Shown here piece by piece: positions 35,461 through 44,956 of a stretch of DNA of 64,000 nucleotides (its first letter is position 1; each line of letters begins with the position of its first letter). Made by a program: the position numbers and the translations under genes. The stretch is from JAAELZ01 sp965237485 (GTDB taxonomy: Bacteria; Pseudomonadota; Gammaproteobacteria; Arenicellales; Poriferihabitantaceae). The notes under the pieces are model-generated. The model saw only the letters and a list, made by a program, of their open reading frames with translations. It had not been told where the DNA came from and searched no databases. The stretch lies in NCBI GenBank assembly GCA_965237485.1, contig CBDEFQ010000006.1, positions 434,001 to 498,000 of the forward strand, read 5' to 3'.

Positions 35461-36506
35461 TTACGACTCAGACGCGCATTAAAGTAATCAATGATGTTAA
35501 TGAAGCAGTAGACGCAGGTTCAAAGCGTTCAAGTGCTTGTGAGTTGGTTGGCCTTGCCGAGTCTACGCTTAGACGTTGGAAGCCAAAAGGAGAAGATAGT
35601 ATCCGCAGTGATCAACGTCCTTTGGTAGAAAAGCCAGTCCCTGGCAATAAACTAAGCGAGCAAGAGCAGCAACACATTTTATCGATATGTAATGAATCGG
35701 CATACAATCATTTGCCGCCGTCGCAAATAGTACCGCAGTTGGCTGACAAAGGTATTTATGTGGCCAGCGAGTCTAGCTTTTATCGAGTTCTCAAGGCGCA
35801 TGGGCAATTGAAGCACCGCGGCCGCGCCAAACAAAAGCAGTCCCGAACACCCGATACTCATATAGCGCTAAAACCTAATGCTGTGTGGATGTGGGATATC
35901 ACCTATTTGGCGACGCGTACTATTGGCAAGCATTATTACCTGTACATGGTAGAAGACCTTTACAGTCGCTATGGCGTTCACTGGGAAGTACATCCTGTTG
36001 AAAGCGGTGAATTAGGTGCGCAGTTGATGTCTCAGGCGGCTCTAAAAGTGGCCAGCTGCGATGGCATGCCCGTCTTACACAGTGATAATGGCAGCCCAAT
36101 GAAATCGTTCACAATGAGAGCGAAGTTAGAAGCATTAGGAATAAAGCCCTCTTACTCAAGGCCAAGAGTAAGCAATGACAACGCTTATATTGAATCCATG
36201 TTTAGAACGGTAAAGTATTGCCCTGCGTGGCCTTCTCAAGGCTTCGATAGCTTAGAGGCCGCCCGCCAATGGGTGGGTAAGTTTATGCAATGGTATAACG
36301 AAGAACATCGTCACAGTGCTATACGCTACGTTACACCTGGCCAGCGTTATCGCGGTGAAGATAGTGCCCTATTAGCAAAACGAGAAGTTGTTTATCAGGA
36401 AGCTAAAGCAGCAAAACCTAATCGGTGGTCTGGCCAAACCCGAAATTGGCGGCCTTGTGGTGCGGTTGCGCTGAACCTACAAAAAGAAGTATTATTGGTT
36501 GCGTAG
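35457..36506 (+). CDS. IS3 orfB, DDE transposase, copy 4
   Basis: Full-length 349-residue transposase. Private changes at the C-terminus: Leu for Pro and Val for Ala in A-L-N-L-Q-K-E-V-L-L-V-A. The catalytic triad is intact. Confidence 0.92.
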   Translation: MITTQTRIKVINDVNEAVDAGSKRSSACELVGLAESTLRRWKPKGEDSIRSDQRPLVEKPVPGNKLSEQEQQHILSICNESAYNHLPPSQIVPQLADKGIYVASESSFYRVLKAHGQLKHRGRAKQKQSRTPDTHIALKPNAVWMWDITYLATRTIGKHYYLYMVEDLYSRYGVHWEVHPVESGELGAQLMSQAALKVASCDGMPVLHSDNGSPMKSFTMRAKLEALGIKPSYSRPRVSNDNAYIESMFRTVKYCPAWPSQGFDSLEAARQWVGKFMQWYNEEHRHSAIRYVTPGQRYRGEDSALLAKREVVYQEAKAAKPNRWSGQTRNWRPCGAVALNLQKEVLLVA

Positions 36507-36540
36507 GAAAATGTGCAACTACCCTGAAAATTGCCGGTTG

Positions 36541-37770
36541 CAAGGGTATCGAGGGGCTTATGACAGCGTTCAACGGTCTGTCAAAGCGTGGAAGGATCAC
36601 TCGCAGTCATGTATTAAACAAGCATTTGTGCCATTGGTTTTTGCACCAGGTGAAGCCTGTCAGTTTGATTGGTCACATGAACAAGTCATTCTGGGTGGGT
36701 TTGGTGTCAAGATCAAACTAGCCCACTTTCGTTTATGTCATTCGCGTAAATCATATCTTAGGGCCTATCCCAGAGAAACACAGGAGAGGGTGTTTGATGC
36801 ACATATTCGGGCGTTTGATTTCTTTGAGGGCTTACCTCAGAAGATGATATACGATCACCCTAAGACCATAGTCAGTGCATTGTTTAAGGGTAAGCGGCGT
36901 GAGTTTAATCGCCGCTTTCTAAGCCGGATGAATCATTATCTGATTGAACCGATTGCCTGTACACCGGCAGCGGGTTGGGAGAAAGGCCAGGTTGAACGTC
37001 AGGTCGGTGTTATGCGCCAAAGGCTGTTTGTTCCACGGGTGCGCTTTGCTGATTTAGATGAATTAAACCAATGGCTGGAGCAACGTTGTGCTCGACTTGG
37101 TGAACGCCCACACCCGACTGACAAATCAAGACTAATTGATGAAGTGTTTGCCGAGGAGCAGCCGAGCTTACGTCCCGCGATGGTAGCCTTTGATGGATAT
37201 TATGAGCGTTTGGCGCGTGTGCATAAAACCGGTGTGGTGCACTACGACCGCCATTAATACTCCGTACCCTGTCGGTATGTTGGCCAAGCTGTTTCTGTTA
37301 GAGCCTATGCAGATAGGATTAAAGTCGTGGTTGACGATGTGGAAGTGACTTCACATGCTCGCTGTTTCGGTCGTCATCAAATGATCTTTGATCCTTGGCA
37401 TTATCTGCCCGTACTGGAGATTAAACCTGGCGCATTACGCAATGGCGCACCGTTTGTTGATTGGGATTTACCCAAGGCACTGCTAACACTCAAAAAACAG
37501 TACCTCAAACGTGATGGCGGTGATCGAGAGTTTGTACAATTGTTACTATTGATTCACCAGCATGGCTTGGAAACAGTCACGGTGGCCTGTGAGCTGGCAT
37601 TAGATGCCAATACGACTCAGCTATCAGTCATTACCAATTTGGTGCATCGGTTAACGGAACCTGATTCGGCCCAAGTGATGACAATTACCAATGCGCCTGT
37701 ATTAGCTGTCCCCTCGGCAGCGAACGTGACCCGCTATGACCCGCTGTGCGCGGAGGTGAGCCATGCTTGA
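36541..37770 (+). pseudogene. istA: IstA-like transposase, 3' part
   Basis: Carries the catalytic core: D in C-Q-F-D-W-S-H-E, D in M-I-Y-D-H-P-K-T and E in G-Q-V-E-R-Q-V-G. An in-frame TAA at 37255-37257 replaces an aromatic residue in the Y-D-R-H-x-Y-S-V-P motif; the frame then continues to 37770 (37327-37770 reading V-D-D-V-E-V-T). Non-functional. Confidence 0.85.
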
Positions 37771-38404
37771 ACTTGTTGATGATCTTAAAGCCCTTAAACT
37801 ACACGGTATGGCACCATGCTTACCTGAGTTGATAGATTCGCCTCGTTCTAAAGTAACGTTGCAATCTGGGTTAATTAAATTGATGGATGCCGAGCGAACG
37901 GACCGAGAAGTGAGGTGGCTAAATTCCCTCATCACCGTGATTTACAGCAATTTGACTTTACCCAGAGCGAAGTTGAACCAGCGCTCATCGAGGATTTGTC
38001 TCAAGCTGACTATATGGACAGAGCCCATAACCTCATCTTTGTCGGTGGACCTGGTTAATCTGCTGATCAAAGAATAGCAGGATGAGAAGCAGGGGCGGCT
38101 AGCACGAATTATGCAACCGTTAGATGCGGTGATATTCGATGAGCTGGGATATTTACCCTTCACCGCATCGGGTGGCGCACTATTATTCCACCTGATCAGC
38201 AAGCTATACGAGAAAACCTCCATCGTGTTTACCACCAAGCTTAATGTCAGTGAATGGGTGCAGGTATTTGGCGACGAGAAAATGACCACGGCTTTGCTCG
38301 ACAGAGTGACTCATCATTGCTCAATTATTGAAACGGGTAACGACTCATATCGATTCAAGCAGTCTAGCACTAAAGCAAAGCTCAAGACTGTCACTAAAAA
38401 ATAA
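37763..38404 (+). pseudogene. istB: IstB-like ATPase, deleted
   Basis: N-terminal part M-L-E-L-V-D-D-L-K-A-L-K-L-H-G-M-A is normal. A frameshift follows near 37918, and then G-G-P-G is fused directly to a D-L-V-N-L-L segment, so the Walker A G-T-G-K-T and the following 40 or so residues are gone. The junction carries the 8-base repeat GACCTGGT that would be present at both sides. The C-terminal part (38111-38404) with V-I-F-D-E-L-G-Y-L-P-F remains. It cannot bind ATP. Confidence 0.85.
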
Positions 38405-38428
38405 CATCGCAAGAAAGCAGGATTGATT

Positions 38429-38467
38429 CATCAACTCAAGTTTCGCTACGCTTCACTTGAGTTGATG
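38429..38467. repeat. Hairpin after istB
   Basis: CATCAACTCAAG and CTTGAGTTGATG form a perfect 12-bp inverted repeat around a 15-base loop, between the istB stop and the right end of the IS21-type element. It may act as the element's terminator; no T-run follows. Confidence 0.5.
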
Positions 38468-38614
38468 ATAAAGAAATATTATTGTATTTAATTGTTCAGT
38501 TTTACTCACTGACAGGTGTCCAGTTTTAAACGCTGATTGACAATGTGGGGTGCTGATGTATCGAAATGAACGTATCATTAAGCCTTACATAAAGCACATT
38601 ACTATGAAGTTGAA

Positions 38615-38827
38615 TTGCCGCTATATGGTGTGAGCTCAACTGGTGGGCGTAACTTTAAGACAGTCGCCAAACCCTTAACGTACAATATTTTTATTTCCTA
38701 TGATGACCCCGCCAAGAAGCTACGGAAGATGTGTCCTATTTTTACACATATTGTAAGCAGACCCCTAAATGGTGCTCGCAAAAAAACACTAATTTTTAGC
38801 TTATTGCATTTAAATAGTTGCCCATAA
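38615..38827 (+). other. Unrecognised ORF remnant
   Basis: About 70 codons (L-P-L-Y-G-V-S-S-T-G-G-R-N-F-K-T-V) open from before 38590 without a good start or ribosome site; the end overlaps the convergent SDR gene. The composition is protein-like (S-Y-D-D-P-A-K-K-L-R-K-M). It could be a fragment of a gene cut by the IS21-type element. I do not recognise it, and it may be chance. Confidence 0.25.
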
Positions 38828-39485
38828 GATCGGGGTCGTCCGCGGGAATGATCAGGTCCTTGGGTTCTGCAGGATAATGTTTAACCCGCACTTGAGTTAA
38901 AACGTTTCCGGGATCTAAAGTAGTAAATCGAGTCCTTTGGGCTTTAAGTTCAATATTCCAAGTGTCGCAGGTATTCTGCAAGGCAGCATGCGCTGCGCCA
39001 TACGGCCCCCAAAACGCTTTGGGTGTTTGGCCGCAGCTATGCACCGTAAAAACTACTCGCGCTGCCTTCGCTACGCTTAATGAAGGTAATAACTGCTGAG
39101 ATAGTAAGAAGGGGACGTAGTGCAGATGGTGCATTGCTTGTTCCCAAATGCTGGTTTTATAGGCCGCTAAAGGGCCCAACGGAAAAGCCCAATTGGCTGT
39201 GTGAATAAGCGCGTCGAGTTGGCCAAATTCCGCAATCAGCTGGTCATTAATTGAAGCCGCTGTTCCAATTGTCAGCTCGGCTAAATCCAGTTCTACAATG
39301 GTGGGTTGCGCGCTACTTTGCGCTACAATTTCATCATAAACTGCATCTAAGGCTGCAGCATCGTGGTCCAGCAATAGTAAGGTGGCGCCGAGTCTGGCAA
39401 AATTTAAACAAAGCACTTTGCCAATATCGAAGGCGGCGCCAGTGATGAGAATGTTTTTACCGCTTAAGTCTGATTGATCCAACAC
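38796..39485 (-). CDS. SDR-family protein (YciK-like), atypical active site
   Basis: A 229-residue short-chain dehydrogenase/reductase fold protein. The N-terminal nucleotide motif reads T-G-A-A-F-D-I-G-K instead of T-G-x-x-x-G-I-G, and the catalytic Y-x-x-x-K reads Y-G-A-A-H, so the Lys is His. It starts 14 bases after the ppc stop and probably forms an operon with it. YciK-like sequence (W-G-P-Y-G at the active site, L-D-P-G-N-V-x-T after it) is recognisable. Loss of key residues suggests a non-catalytic or altered function. Confidence 0.7.
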   Translation of the reverse strand: MLDQSDLSGKNILITGAAFDIGKVLCLNFARLGATLLLLDHDAAALDAVYDEIVAQSSAQPTIVELDLAELTIGTAASINDQLIAEFGQLDALIHTANWAFPLGPLAAYKTSIWEQAMHHLHYVPFLLSQQLLPSLSVAKAARVVFTVHSCGQTPKAFWGPYGAAHAALQNTCDTWNIELKAQRTRFTTLDPGNVLTQVRVKHYPAEPKDLIIPADDPDLMGNYLNAIS

Positions 39486-39499
39486 CCATCACCTAAAGT

Positions 39500-42175
39500 T
39501 TACCCCGTATTTCGCATCCCAGCTGAGATACCGTTAATTGCGATAACCATCGCATCCTCGATTATGCCCGTTTCCCCACTACGAAGTCTGGATAAAATTT
39601 CAACCTGTAGAATATTGAGTGGATCAACATACGGGTTACGCACCCGCACACCTTGAAGTACAAAAGGTTGGTGCGCTACCAGGCCTTCATGACCAGTCAA
39701 CTCCAGGATCGTCTCTATTACAACCTGAAATTTATCACGCAATTCTTGGCCCAGTGGCTGTAGTTTTTCCTCAACCAAAACAGCGTCATATAAGGCGGCA
39801 ACATTTGGGTCGGCTTTCGCTAACACCATTTCAATTTGATCAATAGTAGCTTTGAAAAATGGCCAGTGTTGTTGCATGTCCCTTAACATCTCAGCATGGT
39901 TGTTATCGATAGCTGCGCGCAGGGCAGTGCCGATACCTAGCCATGCTGGCAGCATTAAACGGGTTTGAGTCCAAGCAAAAATCCAAGGAATTGCTCGAAG
40001 ATAGGTAATGCCCGCGCCTTTACGTCGACGCGCAGGGCGGCTGCCTATTTTAAGCGTTGCTAGCTCACCTTCAGGCGTGGCTTGCACGAAATAGGGCACG
40101 AAGTCCGGGTTCTCTCGAATAATCGAACGAAAGTCATGCAGGGCCTTTTCGGCGAGGATATCCATTTTATCACGCCATTCTTGCTTTGGCTTGGGTGCTG
40201 GCGTTAGCGTGGCATCTAATACGGCGCACAGGTAAATCTTTAAGTTCTCAATCGCGTGCCCCGGTAAGCCATACTTTGCTTGTATGACTTCACCTTGCTC
40301 AGTCACTCGAATGCTACCGTTAACTGACCCTGGGGGTTGCGAACGGATCGCACTGTGCGCAGGCCCGCCACCGCGCGCCACGCTGCCTCCGCGGCCATGA
40401 AACAAAGTAAGTTTAATCTTATGCTCCTTAGCCAATTCTACCAATTGCTCTTGCGCGCGGTATAGTGCCCAAGCAGCGGCTAACTGGCCCGCATCTTTGG
40501 CAGAATCAGAATAGCCGATCATCACCTCTTGGTGGCCGGTGATGCGGTTGATATAAGTTGGGTTATTCCACAAAGCAGCCATTGTCTCTGCAGCACTTTG
40601 CAGATCCGCCAAGCGTTCAAACAACGGCACAATCCGCTGTGGTTTTTGAATGCTGCAAGCCTTTTGTAACACTGCAACCGCCAGCACATCTGAAGCACAA
40701 GTTGCCATTGAGATAATGTAAGCCCCTAAATATTCAGGGTTTTGCCGCGCTATCATGCGAAAGGTATCTAATACAATTTGCACTGGCGTGCTAGCAGGGA
40801 AATTGTCAGGAATGAGTGGCCGTTTATTATTTAACTCAGTGCTTAGAAAGTCTTGGCGCTCTGCTTCGGACCAATCCAAGTAAGAGCCTAAGCCCAGATA
40901 TTGGGTTATTTCATCTAATGCCTGTGAGTGGCGGTCTGACTCTTGACGGATATCAAGCGGCATTAAGATGGCACCGAAAGCGTACGCACGGCGAATGAGG
41001 TCGGTCAATCTGCCTTCGGCGATAATCTGTGCGTTGCAATCAATCAGCGATTGATAACACAATAATAATGGTTCAAGCAGGTCGTGTTTAGTGACCAGAA
41101 GTTCACCTGGTGGTAGATCAAGGCCGTCGTCGCCATTTTCCATACACCGCATCGTGCGGTTAAGTTTATCGAGCAAAGAGTGCAGTACCACTCGATATGG
41201 CTCATGTTGCTCTTGTGCCGCTTCTGAAAGTGCCATGTTAGCTTGATTCATGGACAACTCCCGCCTAAGCGCGTATATCTCACCATGAAATAGGTCTGCC
41301 GCTTTCCAGCGTGATACCCGTATAACTTCTTCCGTTATAGCTGGAGTGACATTGGGGTTGCCATCACGATCACCGCCCATCCATGAACAAATGCGTATGG
41401 GTGTGCATGACAGCGGCAAAGTTTTGCCGGTGTGCAACTCTAGGGTATTGCTCAGCGTTCTAACAGCGTGGGGCAGGGCGTCCCATAAAGTGTGCTCAAC
41501 TACCACTTGACCTGATTTTGCTTCGTCAACGGGCGTCGGTTGAGTGCGGCGAATCTCATCGGTTTCCCAAATTTCAGTCACCACACGTGAAAGTTCGCCC
41601 AATATAGCAGCGCGTTGGCTCTTTTTAAGCGGCTTTTGGTCTAAGTTCTCCAGCAGTTTGGTGATACGAAGATATTTATTTGAAATGGTACGTCGCACCA
41701 CTTCGGTCGGGTGGGCTGTAAGAACTGGCTCAATCGCTAATGCGCAAGTCTTTGCGTAAAGCTCGTCAGGCTCAATTCCTTGGTCGATAAATGATTGCAT
41801 TTTGTCACTGAGTTTACAAAATACTGATTTATCCATCTTTTCATCACCTTCAGCCTGCAAGTCAATCTTGAGCTGCGCATGCTGCTCCGCGATGTTGGCT
41901 AGATTAAGGAAAAGCGTGAACGACCGCGCAAGTAGATAAACATCTTTTGCTGGCAGGCCACTTAATTGCTGATGCAAGGCTTCGGTTTCACTGGTCTCAC
42001 CCAAGCGGGATGCGATCGCGAGTTTACGAACCGATTCAACGCGATCATAAAGCTCATCACCGCACTGGTTACGTAAGGTGTCGCCCAGAATAGAACCAAG
42101 TAACCTGATGTTGCCTTTCAGATTTTCGTTTATGAATTGCGTGCTGTCTTCGGCGGCTATTGATTTTGAAGTCAT
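39500..42175 (-). CDS. ppc: Phosphoenolpyruvate carboxylase
   Basis: An 891-residue PEP carboxylase (E. coli enzyme 883). Conserved blocks are present: V-L-T-A-H-P-T-E-V-V-R-R with the catalytic His, G-G-D-R-D-G-N-P, M-I-G-Y-S-D-S-A-K-D-A-G, F-H-G-R-G-G-S-V-A-R-G-G-G-P and the C-terminal M-R-N-T-G. It fixes bicarbonate on PEP to give oxaloacetate. Together with mcl and mtkAB it is one of the four proteins of the serine cycle's C2-C4 part. In serine-cycle operons ppc usually follows mtkB directly; here an IS-rich block lies between. Confidence 0.95.
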   Translation of the reverse strand: MTSKSIAAEDSTQFINENLKGNIRLLGSILGDTLRNQCGDELYDRVESVRKLAIASRLGETSETEALHQQLSGLPAKDVYLLARSFTLFLNLANIAEQHAQLKIDLQAEGDEKMDKSVFCKLSDKMQSFIDQGIEPDELYAKTCALAIEPVLTAHPTEVVRRTISNKYLRITKLLENLDQKPLKKSQRAAILGELSRVVTEIWETDEIRRTQPTPVDEAKSGQVVVEHTLWDALPHAVRTLSNTLELHTGKTLPLSCTPIRICSWMGGDRDGNPNVTPAITEEVIRVSRWKAADLFHGEIYALRRELSMNQANMALSEAAQEQHEPYRVVLHSLLDKLNRTMRCMENGDDGLDLPPGELLVTKHDLLEPLLLCYQSLIDCNAQIIAEGRLTDLIRRAYAFGAILMPLDIRQESDRHSQALDEITQYLGLGSYLDWSEAERQDFLSTELNNKRPLIPDNFPASTPVQIVLDTFRMIARQNPEYLGAYIISMATCASDVLAVAVLQKACSIQKPQRIVPLFERLADLQSAAETMAALWNNPTYINRITGHQEVMIGYSDSAKDAGQLAAAWALYRAQEQLVELAKEHKIKLTLFHGRGGSVARGGGPAHSAIRSQPPGSVNGSIRVTEQGEVIQAKYGLPGHAIENLKIYLCAVLDATLTPAPKPKQEWRDKMDILAEKALHDFRSIIRENPDFVPYFVQATPEGELATLKIGSRPARRRKGAGITYLRAIPWIFAWTQTRLMLPAWLGIGTALRAAIDNNHAEMLRDMQQHWPFFKATIDQIEMVLAKADPNVAALYDAVLVEEKLQPLGQELRDKFQVVIETILELTGHEGLVAHQPFVLQGVRVRNPYVDPLNILQVEILSRLRSGETGIIEDAMVIAINGISAGMRNTG

Positions 42176-42219
42176 TTTCGGTACTGAATTAGGACTGATA
42201 TTTTCTGGCTAATCTTTGA

Positions 42220-42235
42220 GTGCTAAACTTAGCAC
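42220..42235. promoter_or_regulatory. Perfect dyad upstream of ppc
   Basis: GTGCTAAACTTAGCAC, two 7-bp arms around AC, lies 45-60 bases before the ppc start and is a plausible repressor or activator site. The rest of 42176-42417 shows no gene. The binding protein is unknown. Confidence 0.45.
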
Positions 42236-42417
42236 GCGTTGTTTTTGTGTACTTTAGCAGATGCAAGAGGTATAAGCATGGTACATACCAAACAAAAACC
42301 AATGAATTTAATAAGGTAATGCTTATGGTTATTGATTCGTAAAGGAGCATTAAGTCCAGCGATACGAAAACGTACTTTAATGATTAATCGGTTTCTCAAA
42401 TACTTCCGCTAGTTTTG

Positions 42418-43329
42418 CTAAGCATTTCCAGGTATCGAGTATGCACTTCTGAAGTAAGACCGGAATGAGCTCATCGCAGGAGTGAATTTGATTCCTTTTT
42501 TCCAAGCTAAACCGATTTCCATTGCGGGTATCGTTTCTTTTGGTAACATCGTTTCTATTCTTTTTCCTTCAAGTGACCACGGGCGGTGGACCATATCGGA
42601 TAAGATTGATATCCCTTGACCATTGCCTACAATAGATCGAACAGCTTCCACAGACGAGGTCCGTAAAGACACAGCCGGCTGATAGTCAGTGTTGTTCCAA
42701 TATCTGTGAGCTGTGTTCGCAGCCTCATCAACAGTCAGCATGATGTAAGGTTCTTTTGAGATGTCTTCAAAATTAATAAGCTCCTTTTCTAGAAAATGAT
42801 GTCTAGCAGGTACCCACAATCGGCGAATAGAACTAAATAGGGTCTCCGTTGATATTTCAGAGTTTAAGGTGTTTGCAGTAAGCATTACCGCGATGTCGTA
42901 TTTTTCAGATAACAAGCCCTCTTCAATTGCTTCCCTGGATAATTCGAATAGATTTATATCTAGGCGAGGAAATGCCGAAGCAAGCTTTCGTAAGTGTGAT
43001 GGTAAGAAGTAACCCATAACGGTGTAACTAACGACAACGGAGAGAGAACCTTCAAATTCGCTTTCGAGAGAATCTAGGTTCGTGGCCTCGTGGACCTTAT
43101 CGAGTATTTCGTGAGCGTGAGATAAAAACTGCCTACCTGCAGAGGTGAGCTCCATTCCTTGTTGAGAACGTAAAAACAGCTTTACGCCTATTTGACTTTC
43201 CAACTCTTTAATTGCCGTAGTAACGGCTGATTGAGAAATATAGAGAGCTACAGCAGCTTGGGATATTTGGCCATGCTCAGCAGTAGCGATGAAATATTTT
43301 ATTTGTTTAAGACTAATGGAAGAGGCCAT
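42418..43329 (-). CDS. LysR-family transcriptional regulator
   Basis: A 303-residue LysR protein: N-terminal winged helix (L-K-Q-I-K-Y-F-I-A-T-A-E-H-G-Q-I-S-Q-A-A-V-A-L-Y-I-S-Q-S-A-V-T) and a periplasmic-binding-like effector domain. Without the IS256 insertion at 43455-44840 the gene would start 295 bases from the divergent pxpA start, the standard arrangement for a LysR regulator of the adjacent operon. I infer that it senses an intermediate of the amide/lactam pathway; ppc behind it is the alternative target. Confidence 0.88.
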   Translation of the reverse strand: MASSISLKQIKYFIATAEHGQISQAAVALYISQSAVTTAIKELESQIGVKLFLRSQQGMELTSAGRQFLSHAHEILDKVHEATNLDSLESEFEGSLSVVVSYTVMGYFLPSHLRKLASAFPRLDINLFELSREAIEEGLLSEKYDIAVMLTANTLNSEISTETLFSSIRRLWVPARHHFLEKELINFEDISKEPYIMLTVDEAANTAHRYWNNTDYQPAVSLRTSSVEAVRSIVGNGQGISILSDMVHRPWSLEGKRIETMLPKETIPAMEIGLAWKKGIKFTPAMSSFRSYFRSAYSIPGNA

Positions 43330-43454
43330 ATAGAAATTTATCTCGCAGTAAATGTGATGTGCTTTGAGTTATTGTTGGTGATATCTAAGAAACAATAGCC
43401 AATGCAAGTTCACTACTTTTTTCTGACTAAGTCATTTCCTAGTGAAGATCTCTG

Positions 43455-44840
43455 GATTACGCAACATTGGGTATGGACTTTTTGTCTAGCAAGTTGACTC
43501 ATTGTCGTTCCACACGATATATCGATGATTAGCATTAGCCCATTCGTCGTCAATTTCAATCAGAATGGCACTGACTAATCGTAACCAAGCCTCTCGGTTA
43601 GGAAAGACTCTGACCAAGCGGGTTCGCCGCTTAAGTTCTTGTTGAACCGTCCGTTCAATGCGGTTGGAGGTTCGCATTTTCTTTTGGTGTCTATCTGGCA
43701 AGGCAAACACATTTAACCCTTCAGGCACATTGTTTTCTAGCCACTGCGCCCAGTGAGCATGCTTTTCCTGGTACTGGCTCACAAGGACTTTTAGATTAAC
43801 CTGAGCAGCTGCCATATTGGGTGCATTCCAAACACTACGCAGCTCACCACCAATGCGCTGCTTGATCTTGTGATTGGGGGCATGATGCATTGCATTCTGC
43901 GCCAGATGAAACTGGCAACGCTGCCAAGGTATACCTGGGAACACTGCCTTTCTAGCGGCTTTTAAGCCACTGTGATCATCACTGACAATAAACTCAATAC
44001 CATGTATGCCCCGGTCAACCAAGCCTTTGAGGAACGCTCGCCAGTTAACCTCGGCTTCATTAAGTGCCATCGCCGTTCCTAATACGCAACGCCGTCCACA
44101 AGGCAATACACCCACCGCACTCAACACCGCCATATCAATCACTTGGTGGCCCTCACGCACCTTTTCATAACGCGCATCAAGGATTAGGTAAGAGACTTTA
44201 CCCAACGGACGATCACGCCAGACTTTTAACGCCTCATCCATGCTCTGGTTAGCCCGTGAGACCGGTGTAGAGGAGATGCTTTCAATACCCATGCTCTGCA
44301 TGACTTTTTCGACTCGGCGCGTGCTAACGCCCGTCACGTACATTTCAGCAACGGTCAGCATCATCGCACGTTGGCTGCGTAAGCCGCGTTCTAGCGATTG
44401 AGGGTAAAAAGGTTCATCAACGTGTTTAGCGGTCTTTGGGATACGCAGATTGAGCGTACCGGCTTGCGTATCGATACGCTTATCCTGGTAGCCATGGGCA
44501 AACCCTGGCCGGTCTTGACTATGCTCATAGTGTGATACGCCTGGAAACGGCTCTCTTTCAATCTTCATCGCCTCATTGAGCAGTGCGGTGAGCACGGGGC
44601 GCATGGCATCGGGGCCTTCTGAGATGTGTGTTCCACTACTACGTCAAATACGTTATTGTTTGATTGGGTCATTTGGGTGTCTCCAGTATGTTAATTGCTT
44701 AAAACAGGGAACGCACAAATGGCTCAACTTACAAGACACCAAGATAGAAAATTTGAATAAATCAAAAATTCGAAAAAATTCCCCGAAAAGGCCATACTGC
44801 TCTATCTAATATAAAAGTCCATACCTGAAGTTACAGTATC
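43455..44840 (-). mobile_element. IS256-family element, copy 3
   Basis: A 1386-bp copy with perfect 8-bp target duplication GATCTCTG (43447-43454 and 44841-44848). It lacks 7 bases of the CCCCCTAGGGGG region near 44782 compared with copies 1 and 2. It separates the LysR gene from the operon it presumably controls. Confidence 0.95.
43486..44604 (-). CDS. IS256-family mutator-type transposase, copy 3 (intact)
   Basis: A 372-residue transposase with catalytic D (L-I-L-D-A-R-Y-E-K), D (I-V-S-D-D-H-S-G-L) and E (S-N-R-I-E-R-T-V-Q-Q-E-L). It is the only undamaged copy. The family is usually about 400 residues: about 27 more N-terminal codons (M-T-Q-S-N-N-N-V-F-D-V-V-V-E-H) lie upstream, in the frame one base off. 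All three copies share this offset, so the start may be the ATG used here, or a -1 shift may join the two. Confidence 0.9.
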   Translation of the reverse strand: MRPVLTALLNEAMKIEREPFPGVSHYEHSQDRPGFAHGYQDKRIDTQAGTLNLRIPKTAKHVDEPFYPQSLERGLRSQRAMMLTVAEMYVTGVSTRRVEKVMQSMGIESISSTPVSRANQSMDEALKVWRDRPLGKVSYLILDARYEKVREGHQVIDMAVLSAVGVLPCGRRCVLGTAMALNEAEVNWRAFLKGLVDRGIHGIEFIVSDDHSGLKAARKAVFPGIPWQRCQFHLAQNAMHHAPNHKIKQRIGGELRSVWNAPNMAAAQVNLKVLVSQYQEKHAHWAQWLENNVPEGLNVFALPDRHQKKMRTSNRIERTVQQELKRRTRLVRVFPNREAWLRLVSAILIEIDDEWANANHRYIVWNDNESTC

Positions 44841-44873
44841 GATCTCTGCCCATTAGATATTTCTTTCTTAATA

Positions 44874-44892
44874 GTATCTAAATAATAGATAC
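44874..44892. promoter_or_regulatory. Dyad, candidate LysR site upstream of pxpA
   Basis: GTATCTA-AATAA-TAGATAC, two perfect 7-bp arms, 126-144 bases before the pxpA start; the form and position fit a LysR-type operator. It lies on the operon side of IS256 copy 3, so operon activation by LysR might survive while the regulator gene's own promoter region is cut off. Confidence 0.45.
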
Positions 44893-44956
44893 AAAGGCAA
44901 CTAAAAATACAATTATCTTATGTAGCTTCCTTTTGTTAGATTTTCCCCGTCAACGT

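Larger units (their letters stand above)
34909..36536 (+). mobile_element. IS3-family element, copy 4
   Basis: An intact 1628-bp copy with 4-bp target duplication GTTG (34905-34908 and 36537-36540), inserted in the istA gene of the decayed IS21-type element. Confidence 0.94.
34652..38542 (+). mobile_element. Decayed second IS21-type element (left end missing, IS3 copy 4 inside)
   Basis: An istA-istB pair unrelated in detail to the other IS21 copies. The left end and the start of istA are missing at the junction with IS256 copy 2. IstA has an in-frame stop and IS3 copy 4 inside; IstB has a frameshift and an internal deletion. The probable right end is the complement of TGTCAATCAGCGTTTAAAAC at about 38542, an IS21-like TG end. 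No target duplication can be tested. Confidence 0.8.
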
